A stretch of DNA of 64,000 nucleotides from Steinernema hermaphroditum (GCA_030435675.1 CM059623.1:6226012-6290011), one strand, 5' to 3'. Positions 33,524 to 45,483 are shown, counted from the first letter of the stretch. Translations and numbers: made by a program. Notes: generated from the letters alone by a model not told the origin.

Positions 33524-34543
33524 GTGTGGTGACATTAGCGCCGCAAAAAATAGCGCCGGATTGTTAGCGCCGGAAAAAATAGCGCCGGGTTTTTAGCGCC
33601 GCGTTAGTTTAGCGCCGGATTGTTAGCGCCGGAAAAATTAGCGCCGGATTGTTAGCGCCGAATAATTAAATTAAATTAGCGCCGCGTTTATTTCGTTTTA
33701 TCTTATGCATTTTATGTTTTTCACTCCGTACCATTATGGGTGCACACTCCAGAGATCTCGAAAGAGATGCCGAGAGGAACTTGGCGACGACGTGGCTAAC
33801 GTCGACGATACTTTTGGATTTGAGATCCCGGACAGATTCCGCAAGGCGGAGGGCATCAATCAGGAAAAAGGTATTTAACCTAAGTTAGCTACCTGCCAAA
33901 TTTAGCCCTACTTAAGAAGAAGATTTCTTGTTGGCGGATGTGAATGAGGATGGACTGAGGGCAGTCATTTTTATGACAGACACCGGCAGAAAGGTCTTGG
34001 ACAAATATCGTAATATCGCCTTCGACGGAACGTTTGGGATTGTGCCATCGCACATGTATCAGCTTGTGACGGTACACGCATACATCGAAAAGTTTAGCGT
34101 TCCGCTGGTGTACTGTATTACCAATAAAAAGACCAAGAAGCTGTACAAGTAACCCAAATGGATTTATCGGTTTACGAAGCTGTGTAATCTAAGCGACTTT
34201 TCGAGGAGATCGACCGAAAATTGAAAAAGAACCACTAAGTTGTATGTCCGACTTTGAGTTCGCCGCAATCCAGGCGGCTAGAGAAGTCTGGCCACAGATT
34301 ACAGTGAATCTCTGCCATTTTCACATGGCACAAGGCTTAATTATTCGGCGCTAACAACCCGGAGCTAAACTAACGCGGCGCTAACAATCCTGCGCTAAAC
34401 TAACGCGGCGCTAACAACCCGGCGCTAAACTAACGCGTCGCTAACAATCCGGCGCTATTTTTTCCGGCGCTAACAATCCGGCGCTAATTTTTCCGGCGCT
34501 AACAATCCGGCGCTAATTTTTGCGGCGCTAATGTCATATAATC
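33524..34543. mobile_element. Degenerate Mutator-like element (MULE), 1.0 kb
   Basis: AGCCAGTCTG occurs directly before (33514-33523) and directly after (34544-34553), a 10-bp target duplication of the length usual for MULEs. The termini contain TGACATTAGCGCCGC and its inverse GCGGCGCTAATGTCA, followed inward by repeated AGCGCCG words in inverse orientation at the two ends. The interior has remnants of a MULE transposase. It interrupts the right arm of fold-back element B: removing it restores the arm symmetry. Confidence 0.85.
33918..34350 (+). pseudogene. MULE transposase fragment
   Basis: The frame from 33928 reads GRKVLDKYRNIAFDGTFGIV, PSHMYQLVTVHAYIEKFSVP, LVYCITNKKT, the MULE catalytic-core start (the Asp of FDGTF). 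After a stop at 34150 a shifted frame gives MSDFEFAAIQAAREVWPQI and CHFHMAQGLI, the second part of the core (Asp of SDFE, then CxxH). Only about 130 residues of a normally 500-residue transposase remain, with frameshift and stops, so it is dead. Confidence 0.8.
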
Positions 34544-34724
34544 AGCCAGTCTGCATATGGGCCGCGCGTTTTGTGTGCGCTCGATTTCCTAAGATCTCCT
34601 CCATCCGTTACAGCACATTTCATTTCGATTTGCAACTATCACTTGGGATATTCCCTTGTTAGGACAAAAGACCACAACTTAGACAGACGAACTGGTCGAA
34701 CATTTAGACAGTGTCTAGACGACT

Positions 34725-36832
34725 TCATAGCTTGTCCATGTACCCGTGGGACGACTGCAGCTGCTTCCGCTTCACCCTGAGCTTGTCTTCCACTGTCATA
34801 TTGTCGGTGACTGAGTGAACCAGCGGTCTGTAAGGGAAAGTAAAGGAATGCACAGGAGTGCTAAACTTACTTGATGAAGTTGGCGACTTTCCCGTTCTCG
34901 TTGTCCAGCTCTTTCTGGTCGTCAGTGGCGGCCATCGTGACGTTCTTCGTGCGCAAGTCGTCGCGCCACTTCGCATTCGACATCATCTCCAGCCGCTTCG
35001 CTTCTCTTTCTGCATCTGTCAACCTCGGCTTCTTCTTCTCGACCTTCTTCTGAAATCTCTTTTGTTACACACATCCAGAAGAGAACGTTCTTGAACCTCA
35101 TCGCGGGACCTGAATTCGGGAGATCCGGATCTCGAGCGACGACGGCGATCCGAAGGACGATGTTGACGTTTAGGGGATGCCGATCGCGAACGTCTCCGCT
35201 CCCGGCGGCTCTTCCGGTCATGATCCTTAAGAAGTGGTGTGATTCCCTCGATGCTGTTCTCCCTCTTTGCCTTCCCCGTTCTTTCTGGTTCTTGTTTTCC
35301 CTCTTTCGTTGGCAGACGGCTGCCGACGTCAGCGCCACCCCCAGACACTGGAATGTCTCTGTGCTCCGAGTTTCCAGCCTAACGTATCGATCCCCGTGAC
35401 GTCACCCACCCAACAAGAGAACGCATCGCTAGTCGAGGCAGTTGTCCCCACCATACGGAAAAACTGGCTACAGCCACCGTGCCTAGGCGAGCGAAGCGCC
35501 CAAGGGCTCTCGCGGTGTGTATTTCCGTGGCAACGCTGTCTTCGCATAAGCCGAACGGCGAGCACGCGGCGTCACAACTTCACACTTCCCCAAGCATCTT
35601 CTGCTTTCGCCGTCAATTATCGACTGCCGATGATCGGCATTATCAAAGACCAAACACATGACGATCAATGACGGCGCCTTGTGCGCAACCAGAAACGGTT
35701 TTTGCCAGTCCCTCTTCTTCAACGAATTTGTCAGCACAATCACTGGGAAGAGAGCAGTGGCGGCGCACTGACGACAGACTTTTGGAGCAAAGTACGTCGG
35801 TTGCGTACAGAGAAAGAAAAATTCTATCGATCGGGTCCCCCCCCACACACTTGATGGCAAACCGTCAAGACCCTCCAGCAGAAATGATAAAGCGCTTCCA
35901 ATAAGAGCGCACGCATGAAAACCCTTTGCAACAATGAAGTGACGTACCCTGGAATGCACACTCCGTTTGGAATCTGAATGTTTTCGGTGGTGGGATTCGG
36001 GAGACGACGAAACACGACGCCTCCAGCGCCTTGCCGGAGAATCTCTTCTCTCGGCTGGCGAAGAACCCCTTCTTTTACTTTCGGCAGGAGAATGGCGACG
36101 TCTTCTCTGCGGGGATGACGAAGAAGACTCTGAGTAACGTCGCTTTTGCTTACTCTCAGAAGGAGATCGTCGAGCAGGGCGCTTCTGTTCTTCTTTTCTG
36201 AGAGATTTGGAATCTGCTCTCCCATGACGGTGACTCTCCGGAGACGACTCTTCGGAATCCCATCCCTTCAACTTGGATTCAGCTTCGGGCTCCTCGTCGG
36301 ACGACGTCGAATCGCGGCGCTTTTTCTTTTTCTTCTTGTCCTTCCTGGACTTCTTTTTCTTCTCGTCGCCTGCTTCCGCGGCCGCCTTCTTCATCTCCTC
36401 GAAGGCCTTCCTCATCATCTTCTCGTACTTCAACTTGTTCAGAGGATTCTCGATGAACTCTCTCCGGCGCTGCTCCTCGCGCATCGAAAACACACGCTAG
36501 AGGCACATCCACCTGCAGATCACTTACTTTCAAGGCGACCAGGGGATCTTCCGTTCTAACAACATCGATCTGCAGAGAAGAGACCTTGCTCGTGCCGGCC
36601 TCACCTTTGCAGGCGTCCACCGAGCTCTGCTCAAGATGCTTGAGGCGATCTTCGTCCTTGTCCTTCTCGAACACATCCGAGTAGAGCTCGAAGTTCTTGT
36701 CGATCTGCAAAACCGTTTTCCAAAGATCGGACGCCTCCCGCAAACCTTTTTCCCGAGCAGGTAATCCTCCCTATTTACAATCGCCTTTGTACCTTCGTAC
36801 ATCCATCCGATCTTGTCGCCATCGTCGCCCAT
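34725..36832 (-). CDS. Pre-mRNA-splicing factor CWC25
   Basis: CWC25 joins the spliceosome at the first catalytic step. The reading begins MGDDGDKIGWMYEGTKAIVN, REDYLLGKK, matching the family WMYQG..NRDEYLLG block, then EDPLVALK, RRREFIENPLNKLKYEKMM, a long Lys/Ser/Arg-rich region (RS-like), and the C-terminal block REAKRLEMMSNAKWRDDLR, ENGKVANFIK, TVEDKLRVKRKQLQSSHGYM. An intron of about 600 nt (about 35349-35945) interrupts the Arg/Ser-rich part. The family's N-terminal CIR domain (KSWHP... helix) is not visible upstream; the ATG at 36832 lies 15 bases after a CTTTTAG acceptor. The gene ends only 67 bp from the transposon at 34658. Confidence 0.82.
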
Positions 36833-37104
36833 GGTCAAACCTGCACCAGCTAAAAGACGAACTGTCCACACGACGATCGCAACAAAAAGCCATGCGAAGG
36901 TCCCCGCTGCACCCTCTCGATGACAGATAACACATTGATTAGCAAAACAAGTGGATCAATTAACATTTATATATTAACTATCCTGGTTTATCCTAACATT
37001 GCAGCGAACTGCAACAATTCAGCATAAAACAAAGATCTATTTCACATGGAAACAACATCGATGTCGTGATCCCAACCAACAGAATAACGTAATGGGATAG
37101 AGAT
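36833..37104. other. Short spacer
   Basis: Contains the CWC25 promoter and the 3' end of the ADP/ATP translocase gene. No gene seen. Confidence 0.3.
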
Positions 37105-38101
37105 TTAGTGAAGGTACTTCTGGATCTCGTCGTAGATGGCCAAGACGAGAGCACCACCAGTTCCACGGAAGACGTTCGAGAGAGCTCCCTTGAACATGGC
37201 GGACATTCCCTCGTTCTGGACAATCTTCATGGCGCAGTCAAGAGTGTTCTTGTAGAGGATGTCCTTGCGGCCAGACTGCATCATCATGCGACGACGGACG
37301 GTGTCCCATGGGTAAGAAAGGATGCCAGAGCCAACAGTGACAACTTGAGCAATAGCCCAGGCGGCGAAGAAGTTGAGCTTCTTCTCAGAGGCAAAGACCA
37401 TCTTGGCGGTATCGAACATTCCAAAGTAAGCGGCACGGTAGATGATGATACCTTGGACGGAGACGAAGAATCCACTGTAAAAGTGCAATGATGATGAGCT
37501 CTGTCGCAAATCCGATTACTCACCGGTAGAGACCAATGGGTCCATCGGACTTGGCGATCTTGACAAGACAGTCACCAAGACCCTTGAATTCGCGAGAAGA
37601 ACCCTTTCCGACATCAGCGGCAAGACGGGTACGGGCGAAGTCAAGAGGGTAGACAAAGCAGAGGGAGGTGGCACCAGCAGCACCACCAGAGGCCAAGTTT
37701 CCGGCGAAGAACTTCCAGAAGTCCTTCTTCTTGTCGTAGCCAGCGAGGAAAATCTTCTTGTAGGTATCCTTGAAGGCGAAGTTCAACGCCTGGGTGGGGA
37801 AGTACCGGATGACGTTGGCCAAGTTACCACGCCAGAGCGAGATAAATCCCTGCTCTTTGGGGACACGGACAAGGACGTCGATGATACCCTTGTAGCGCTT
37901 GTCAGCGGCAATGGCGGACGAGGCATCTTGAACCTAAATCAATAAATTAGAGACGTTAAAAAATTGTCACGACTGTACCTGAAGAAGAAGCTTGACACGC
38001 TCAATGGGGGCGACAGCGGTCTTGGAGATGGCGGCAGCGGTACCTCCGGTGGCGAGGTCAATGAAGAACTTCTTGGTGTCAAATCCCTTCTTGTCTCCCA
38101 T
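37105..38101 (-). CDS. ant-1: Mitochondrial ADP/ATP translocase
   Basis: Exchanges cytosolic ADP for matrix ATP across the inner membrane. Three SLC25 repeats: first with [10 protein letters not shown], second with [15 protein letters not shown], third with [23 protein letters not shown] is the specific ADP/ATP-carrier signature. Starts [20 protein letters not shown], ends [11 protein letters not shown]. About 300 aa over three exons with introns of about 45 nt (near 37930-37978 and 37476-37523). Strong codon bias, as expected for high expression. Confidence 0.97.
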
Positions 38102-38831
38102 TATGATCTGGTTGGTTCACGAGCGATGCCCTTCCAAAAGACCAAAGCCTAAAAGCGTAAAGAATTAAGCAGCTTATCTTGGAAAAACCACCACACGAAA
38201 GAACCACGAAGCGATAGTGCATATCACTATGCAAATGCGCGTGACCGTTCGGGATTACGCAACGAAATGCAAGCTTCTGCAGCACACCGAAGCCTAAAGC
38301 CAAGCGTTGATGAATGAATGCCGTCCGAGCACCACCGACCCATGGCTAAGAATCACGCCCATAAGTCTCCAGCCATTCCAAGTTGAAGAGGAATCGTTTC
38401 GGGACCAAGCACTCATACGGTGGAATTTGAAACATTGTCGCTTTTAAAATGGTCTCATGAGGAACAATTTTTGAGTGGTAGAAAGCTGTCAGGTTCGTGT
38501 CGCCGTCATGGGTGGCCCTTGCACTTTTGTGGGCGTTCAGCCGCAGGCAGCCACACGCTCTAGATCTTTTTGCTGGTCGCGCTGTCGACGAAGGCTTTCC
38601 AACAATCCCGAATTCATGGGCAGGGCCGGTTTCCCTATCCCCACAGGAAAATTAAAAATTTTTGTATTCGGATTCTTCTGTGCCTCGATTTGTCCTACTA
38701 TTTGCCACTGTAGTCCGCGGTTGTAAGATGCATAACCTGTATTTTGCGCACTCCACTGTGATCCCAGATGTTATTGGTTGTCTTAGCGGGAATCGCGGCA
38801 TGTAATACGTTGTTTCAGATTGGGTAAAACA
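38102..38831. other. Divergent intergenic region
   Basis: 730 bp between the translocase and ABCF2 start codons; holds both promoters. Short frames only. Confidence 0.4.
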
Positions 38832-41800
38832 ATGCCTTCCGACGCTAAAAAGAAGCGCGATGCCGCCAAAAAAGCTAACGCTAAAAGTGGTCGGAACGGT
38901 CGTGGAAAGAAGCCCGCGGACACCCCTGAGGAACCCGAGGTTAACGGTGTAGAAGCCAACGGTTCGGGATCTGCGAGTGGCGACGAAAGCGTGAATGAAG
39001 GTGGGTTTAGAGCTCGCTGGGGGAGTACATCGTATTTCGCCGTTAAGCCATTGACGCTGCTGCCGCCCTTCTGGAAAAAATTGAACTAGAAAATGCGAAA
39101 GCGAGATCGGTAGCTGGTACGCGTACTTCTCACCTTAAATCTGTGGACTTAAAAATTGAAAGCCTGACTGTTACATTCCATGGGCGTGAAATCGTGACGG
39201 ATACAACTTTGGAATTGAACAAGGGACGTCGCTATGGATTCATTGGTCTTAACGGAAGCGGTAATGCAAAGACCGTGAACGGTACTACAATGCTGTCCTA
39301 GGTAAATCGACCCTTATGCACGCGATCTACAATCGTGAAATGCCGATCCCGGACTCCGTCGATATGTATCTTGTATCACGTGAAATGCCTGCTAGTGACA
39401 TGACTGCATTGAAGGCAGTTTGTGACGTAGATGCTGAGCGTAAGGCTCTCGAAGCTCAAGCAGAGGAGCTGGCTACTATGGATGATGACGGTGTGTTTTC
39501 TTTATATTTTTCTTGCTAATTCGCTTTTCGTTGTGGTGCAGAAAGCCAAGAGAAGCTTATGGACGTGTATGATCGGCTAGATGAAATGGACGCTGATATG
39601 GCGGAAGTGAAAGCTGCTGAACTTCTGTACGGACTTGGGTTTACTCGTCAAATGATGCTGAAGAAATGCAAAGATTTCTCGGGTTCGTGGACAATTGCGA
39701 GGTTCCGTCAAGTGGGATGTGTTTAGGAGGTTGGCGAATGAGAATTGCCCTTGCTCGCGCGTTGTTCTTGAAGCCCTCCCTTCTTCTTTTGGATGAACCC
39801 ACTAACCATTTGGATTTGGACGCTTGTGTGTGGCTCGAATCTGAGCTATCGAAGTAGGGCGATGTCCACTTAGCAGCGTCATATGAGTTTGTTTCAGGTA
39901 CAAGCGCACCCTTCTTATCGTTTCGCACTCACAAGATTTCATGAACGGTGTGTGTACCAACATCATTCATCTGTTCCAGAAGAAGCTAGTCTATTACGGA
40001 GTAACTCCAATGATTAAGATGCAGTATTTGATCCTGGCAAATAATTTAGGGTAATTACGACGCTTTCGTACGTACACGTTTGGAACTCTTGGAAAATCAG
40101 ATGAAACGGTACAAATGGGAACAGGATCAACTCCAGCACATGAAGGCGAGGTGGACCGCTTCGGCTCATCTCATCTGTGTACATTACAGGATTACATTGC
40201 TCGTTTCGGTCACGGAAGTGCCAAGCTTGCTCGCCAGGCTCAAAGTAAAGAGAAAACAATGGCGAAAATGATTGCTGGTGGTTTAACCGAGAAGGTCGCC
40301 ACGGAAAATGTTAAACAGTTTTACTTCTTTGACCCAGGACATGTTCCTCCCCCAGTAATAATGATTCAGCATGTGTCTTTCCGCTACAATGAAAAAACGG
40401 TGAGTTGCATTTTCCACCGAAGGCTTAACTCGTTTTTAGCCATTCATCTACGAAAATCTTGATTTCGGTATCGACTTGGACACACGCGTCGCCCTTGTTG
40501 GCCCTAATGGAGCTGGAAAGTCGACCCTTCTGAAGCTGTTGGCCGCGGACATCATGCCCACTGACGGCCTTATCCGCCGGCACTCACACTGCAAGATTGG
40601 GCGCTACCATCAGGTTGGATTAGACGTTTTGCTTAAATCAGACAATAGACAAATGGGGCGAAAAAGTGAGGCTAGCGCATTTCTGGTTGTTCGCTGGACA
40701 ACGGTTGGTTGTTAGTAGTCCGGTTCCCCAGTTGTCAGGATGTCGTCCAACGGTGGTGGGAACTCTTCGCCTTTGAACTCTGCCGGTATTGATCAACCTG
40801 GTGAGAAATCCGACTCTTCGAAACGTGATGATTTAACCTCGTCTTCCGCTTCCAGTATTCAGGAGGGTAACTGTTATCACTCACTTTCACCAATATCTTA
40901 TTCATGTAGAACAACAAGAAGATCGAATCCTCCCGAAAGATTTGGGACTGATTCCTAAGAAGCCTGGGAAGGGCGAAGAGGTTGTAGCAACCAATATTCG
41001 CTTCATGAGGATTCTTGGAGAGGATCATCTTGCTCGCGTGAAGTTGCTCCTTTGCAATATAAGTGATAGGCCGCTGTACTTCAAAGTGAAGGGCAATAGT
41101 AAGAGTGACGTTAGTGCTCTCCCCAGCGGAACTGGTCACGTTGCGGCTCGTGGAACTGCTCGATGTATCCTCACCTGGCGTCGTGATGAAAAAAGCACAA
41201 CCTGGGCGGATGCGGACATTCCAAAAATGCTTTTGATCACGCGCTTTGTCGACGGAAATAATGAACTGACCGGCGAAGCGACCGCAATTCGACTTCAAGC
41301 CCGTGTAGTGTCTTCTGGAGGTTGTACTCCTGGAAATCCGCCGGCCGAGCAGCTACTTCTAGATGCGGTTGACGAAGATGGGGACGGCAAAAAAATTGTC
41401 CCTGGAGTGCGAAAGGCTGTGAGCGTTATTAAGTTGGTCGCTGTGCCGCATGTGCTTATGCTGAGAGCCTATTTAGAGCATTGGCAGATGAAGACGAGAG
41501 CCCCGTTGATGACACGATTGATTACTTGAACCGCTTGACTCCGTCGGCTCTAGCGCTCCTCATCGCTGTGATCTTCATGTTCTTCCTTGTGATTTACCGC
41601 ATTCTCACACAGCAAATTCCTGTGGATGAATAGATATTATTATTATTAGGTTTTTTTGAGAAGAAACATTGGGGTGGAATAATAAATGACTCTATGTATA
41701 ATAATTTTAGTGGTTATACCTTCCATTTCAGCACCTTCATGAAGAACTACCACTTGATTTGTCAGCGCTAGAGTTTATGCTCCAGTCCTTCCCGGATGTG

Positions 41801-42282
41801 AAAGAAAAGGAGGAGATGAGGAAGATCATTGGACGCTACGGGTTGACAGGACGTGAGCAGGTTTGTCAACAATCGAAGCTAATAAATTTTGCATTTGCAA
41901 TTATTTTAGGTTTGTCCGATGAAGCAACTTTCTGACGGTCAACGGTGTCGTGTGTCCTTTGCGTGGTTGGCATGGCAGCAGCCTCATTTGTTGCTCCTTG
42001 ATGAACCTACTAATCACTTGGACATGGAAAGCATAGATTCTTTGGCCGAAGCTATAAACTGCTTTGCGGGAGGAATGATCCTTGTTTCTCACGATTTCCG
42101 TTTGGTCCAACAGGTATGCTTGCGTTATTCATAACGTGGTGACAAGCTGTGTTTAGGTTGCTGATCAGATCTGGATTTGCGATCACGGCAAGATCACCAA
42201 GTGGGAAGGCGACATCCTCTCCTACAAGGAACATCTGCGGAAGAAGATCGATAAGCGACAGAAGACGCATGTTGAACGCTAA
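38832..42282 (+). CDS. abcf-2: ABC-F ATPase, ABCF2 type
   Basis: ABCF proteins have twin ATPase domains and no membrane domain; they act on ribosomes and translation. The N-terminus is Lys-rich ([20 protein letters not shown]). NBD1: Walker A GLNGSGKST (split by an intron at about 39262-39301), signature [15 protein letters not shown], Walker [13 protein letters not shown]. Linker: [39 protein letters not shown]2: [52 protein letters not shown]. Ends [19 protein letters not shown]...HVER. The intron between IGRYHQ (about 40614) and [19 protein letters not shown] (about 41733) is 1.1 kb and contains a whole other gene. Complete, about 620 aa. Confidence 0.94.
40741..41633 (+). CDS. MSP-domain protein with C-terminal membrane anchor, nested in the ABCF2 intron
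   Basis: The start ATG follows TTGTCAGG. N-terminus [20 protein letters not shown], Ser-rich; after a short intron (about 40868-40911) [20 protein letters not shown]. The MSP (major sperm protein-like) fold follows: [48 protein letters not shown] second intron (about 41432-41475) joins KAVSVIK to [20 protein letters not shown], then one hydrophobic segment [20 protein letters not shown] and a short tail ending IPVDE. The layout (MSP domain then tail anchor) is that of VAP or MOSPD-type ER contact-site proteins. Same strand as its host gene. No FFAT-binding Lys/Met signature could be confirmed, so VAP itself is not claimed. Confidence 0.75.
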
Positions 42283-42481
42283 TTACAGCGAAATTGTCTT
42301 TCGTCACCAGCTTTCTCACCGCGTTTTTAATACCGGTTTCGCTTCTTGTAATTGAAATGTTCGATTTTTAAGAACGGTTGTTTGTTGTTGATTTGTTGTT
42401 GCAATATACGTTTTTCAAAATTTATTGTGAGATCACAAAATGGAATTGTTCGAAGTACCCAGAGCAGAGTTACACGGGAGC

Positions 42482-43583
42482 CTATTCGTCGTCGGATCCT
42501 GTAAAGTAGGTGTGCCTCAGGGCGGTTTCGGCACTGATGCGGTGTAGAGGGTTGCAGACGAGAAGGCGCTGCAGAAGGTCGCGGCCGCTGGTGGAGAGGC
42601 GCGGCACCACTTGGCCGAACGTCATCGACGGGTGGTAAAGCGGCATGGGCTTGAAGTCGGGGAGCTGAGAGAGTGACGGCCACGTTTCGTCGGTGGGAGT
42701 GCCGAGGAGCTTGAAGATGCGCTTGAGCTGGTCGTCGACGTTTCCTCCAGGGAACAGCGGGCGTCCGGAGTTGGCGATCTCTGCATAGGGCGCGATCGAG
42801 AAGAAGGCGGCGGAGAGACTCACCGGCGAAGATGCAGCCAGCCGACCACATGTCGATGGAGGTGTTGTAGAGCTTGGCGCCGAAGAGGACATCTGGCGGA
42901 CGGTACCAGAGGGTGACCACCTCGGCGCTGTAGCAGCGGACGGGGATGCCGAAAGCCCTCGCGAGGCCGAAGTCCGCGAGCTTCAGCTGCATGTTGTTGT
43001 TGATGAGCAGGTTCTGGGGCTGAAAGGGAACGGTTCGGGGCCGACGGCGGGGCTTGCCTTGAGGTCGCGGTGAAGGACGTTGTGGGCGTGGCAGAAGGCG
43101 AGCCCCTGGAGCAGCTGGTACATGAGGCTCTTGATGACCTGAAAACGACGTGGAGGCGCGCGCCGCGACGGAGACCTACGTTCTTCTCGACCTCGGCCTC
43201 GCAGGAATCGAAGTACTTCCGGAGGTCCTGATCGCAGTACTCGAAGATGAGCGTCAGCTTGTGGTCGCCGTGGACGACGTTGTGGAGGCGGACGATGTTC
43301 TGGTGGCGAAGCTCCTTCAGAAGACAGATCTCTCGGAGCGCCGAGCTGGGCACGCCCTGAAAACGACGGGTAGGCGGTGCACGGCGCCGAACTCGCCTCG
43401 TCGTCATCGTCGAGGCGGATCATCTTCAAGGCGACGACCTCGTCCGTCTCGTTGTTCTTCGCCTTGTAGACGGTGCCGTAGGTGCCTACAACGGGAGAGG
43501 AGTCTGGGGACGCGCCGCGTGGACTCACCTTCCCCGATCTTCTCCAGGAGCTCGTAGTTCTTTATCTGTGCGTTTCCGTTCAT
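42482..43583 (-). CDS. cdk-5: Cyclin-dependent kinase 5
   Basis: Proline-directed kinase used in neurons, activated by p35-type partners. The C-helix motif is PSSALRE, diagnostic of CDK5. Others: [15 protein letters not shown] (glycine loop with inhibitory Tyr), [81 protein letters not shown] (Ser in the T-loop as in CDK5, not Thr), [53 protein letters not shown]. Starts [19 protein letters not shown], ends YFTGSDDE. Six exons, introns about 45-65 nt. Complete. Confidence 0.96.
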
Positions 43584-43776
43584 TGCGGACCAGCCTGAAA
43601 CGAGGAGTCCAGAAGTGCTACGGAAGCGCGTCACAAAAGACGCGCGGACGGAATCGCGTTCGAAGTGCTGTCTCTCGGCGCGAGCGACCTTTCGGACGCC
43701 GGGTCATCCGCCCGGCCGGACGACCACCCAGGCCGACCCTCCCAACTGAGATCTGACTCACTCCTCCGCAGAAGCG

Positions 43777-45254
43777 ATGACTTCGGTCCCGAAGGACGTC
43801 TACAAGACGATCAAGCGCTCCATCTCGGCCACCACGAACGGCCTCGTCGCCAACGGCTCCTCCATCCTCCTCAGCTCCTCCGGCGCCGGCCACGAGGCGA
43901 AGTACGCGAGCGCCTCGGGCGGCAAGCAGTGGATCCACCCTCCAGGTGAGCAGAGCGCCTTTTCCGCCGACGCCGCGTTTAGATGTGCTCACCAACGGCC
44001 GCGTCGAGTACACGGTCAAGATGCTCGGAAAGACCGAGGTCTCCGAAGCCAAGGGGACGCAGGTGATCCGGGACGCCATCCACCAGATCAAGTTCAAGCT
44101 GCACGTGAGTGGTTCCTCCCCTCCCGGCTTCTGGAAAGTGCCTTCAGATCGATCGAGGCATCACGGGGAACTCCGGCGCCAAGTTGCAGAAGGTCGACAT
44201 CCAGATCAACATCGAGGGCGTTACCGTACTCGATAGCAAGACCAAGATGATCATCAGCAAGTACCCACTCCACAGGATCTCCTTCTGCGCCGACGACAAG
44301 CAGGTGAGCAACACCGGCGCCTATCCACTGCGGGCCTTTAGGACAAGCGCGTCTTCTCCTTCATCGCGAAGGTCGACGGCGCCGAGCAGAAGCACGTGTG
44401 CTACGTGTTCCTGAGCGACAAGATGGCCGAAAAGATCACATTGACCATCGGAGAGGCCTTCGACCTCGCCTACCAGGTTAGGGCTGCCGCTCCGCGATCG
44501 CATCGCTTCTTTGCAGAAGTTCATCGACAACAACGGCAGGGAGCTGGAGAACAAGAAGCAGTTCATCGTGCTCCGCAAGAGGATCGCTGAACTCGAGGCG
44601 GAGAACACGACGCTGAAGGAGGAGCTCGCCGCCCTCTACCGTATGCAGCCCCAGAGCGCCGCTCCACCGGCTCCGACGCCCCCTCCGGCGCTCCCCTCGA
44701 GTCCCATGCCGAAGTACCCCCCACCGGCACTCCCTTCTGAGCACTATGCGACGCCAGTGTCGCTCGCACCCCCCCCAACCAACACAAAGCGCCAGAACCC
44801 CGGCGGTGCCTCCTCGACGAACACGTGCTCCCTTAACGAACTGATGCGCGCGACCTCGGAAGTAGGGAGACAGCTCGAGAATTTGGACCTCGGCAAGATG
44901 GAGGACTTCGACGAAGACTGGTTTGACCCGCGCGCCGGGGAGCGAAAGCGGAAGGAGGAGAGCGTTCCCAAAGACCCCTTCGGTGAGAACCGCTACCGTA
45001 CTCTCACAAATACCGCTTCAGGACTGACTCCGTTCGTGCAGGCCGAGGCCTTACCGACGACTGCGCAGAGAAACGGAGAGCCGACGATCGAGGACTTCGA
45101 GGCGATGCTATCGAAGGTGGACGAGCGCCTCGCCGAGATGCGCGACGGATTCCAGAACGGTCGCCTCGAGACCGGCGACACCGGCGACGTCGGACTGCAG
45201 GACTCTGACTATAGCACCCCAATACCACCTTCGAGCAGCCGCGCCTCGAAGTAG
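43777..45254 (+). CDS. ced-6: Engulfment adaptor CED-6/GULP (PTB domain)
   Basis: CED-6 binds the NPxY tail of the engulfment receptor CED-1 and drives clearance of apoptotic cells. N-terminus [17 protein letters not shown] and [12 protein letters not shown] domain over exons 2-4: [107 protein letters not shown] leucine-zipper-like coiled coil follows ([20 protein letters not shown]), then a Pro-rich region ([12 protein letters not shown]) and an acidic tail with [13 protein letters not shown]. This order matches GULP/CED-6. Complete, about 430 aa. Starts head-to-head with cdk-5, 194 bp apart. Confidence 0.93.
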
Positions 45255-45483
45255 CCTCCACTCCACGCATAATCCCCAGACGATCCCAATCCGCTCCGGT
45301 GTCAGTCACTCGGATTCCCAAAGTTGTGATATTTCGAGTTCCTATTTATTGCCTGATACTCGTGCACGTCTACTCGCACGGCCTTCCCTCGATATACGCA
45401 TTTGTCAAGATAAATAACCGAGTCACACCGCCTGTTTGCCTTTCCCTCATGACGCCTCCGAGGAACGTGAGTTCTGCTCGAAA

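Larger units (their letters stand above)
30439..34658. mobile_element. Fold-back element B (4.2 kb with insertions), outer element
   Basis: The left end CAAGGGAACCTCCCCAAGTG (30439 on) and the right end (…CACTTGGGATATTCCCTTG, ending 34658) are inverted repeats. The arm continues past 130 bp (GATCTTAGGAAATCGAGCGC and CGCGCGGCCCATATGCAGAC are shared) and on the inner side through 30560-30960 versus 33200-33522. Flanks are CTA (left) and TTA (right), possibly a diverged 3-bp duplication. It contains fold-back element C (31582-32798), a Mutator-like insertion (33524-34543), and a segment (32825-33150) repeated at 47.6-48.1 kb. No transposase of its own was seen. Confidence 0.75.
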
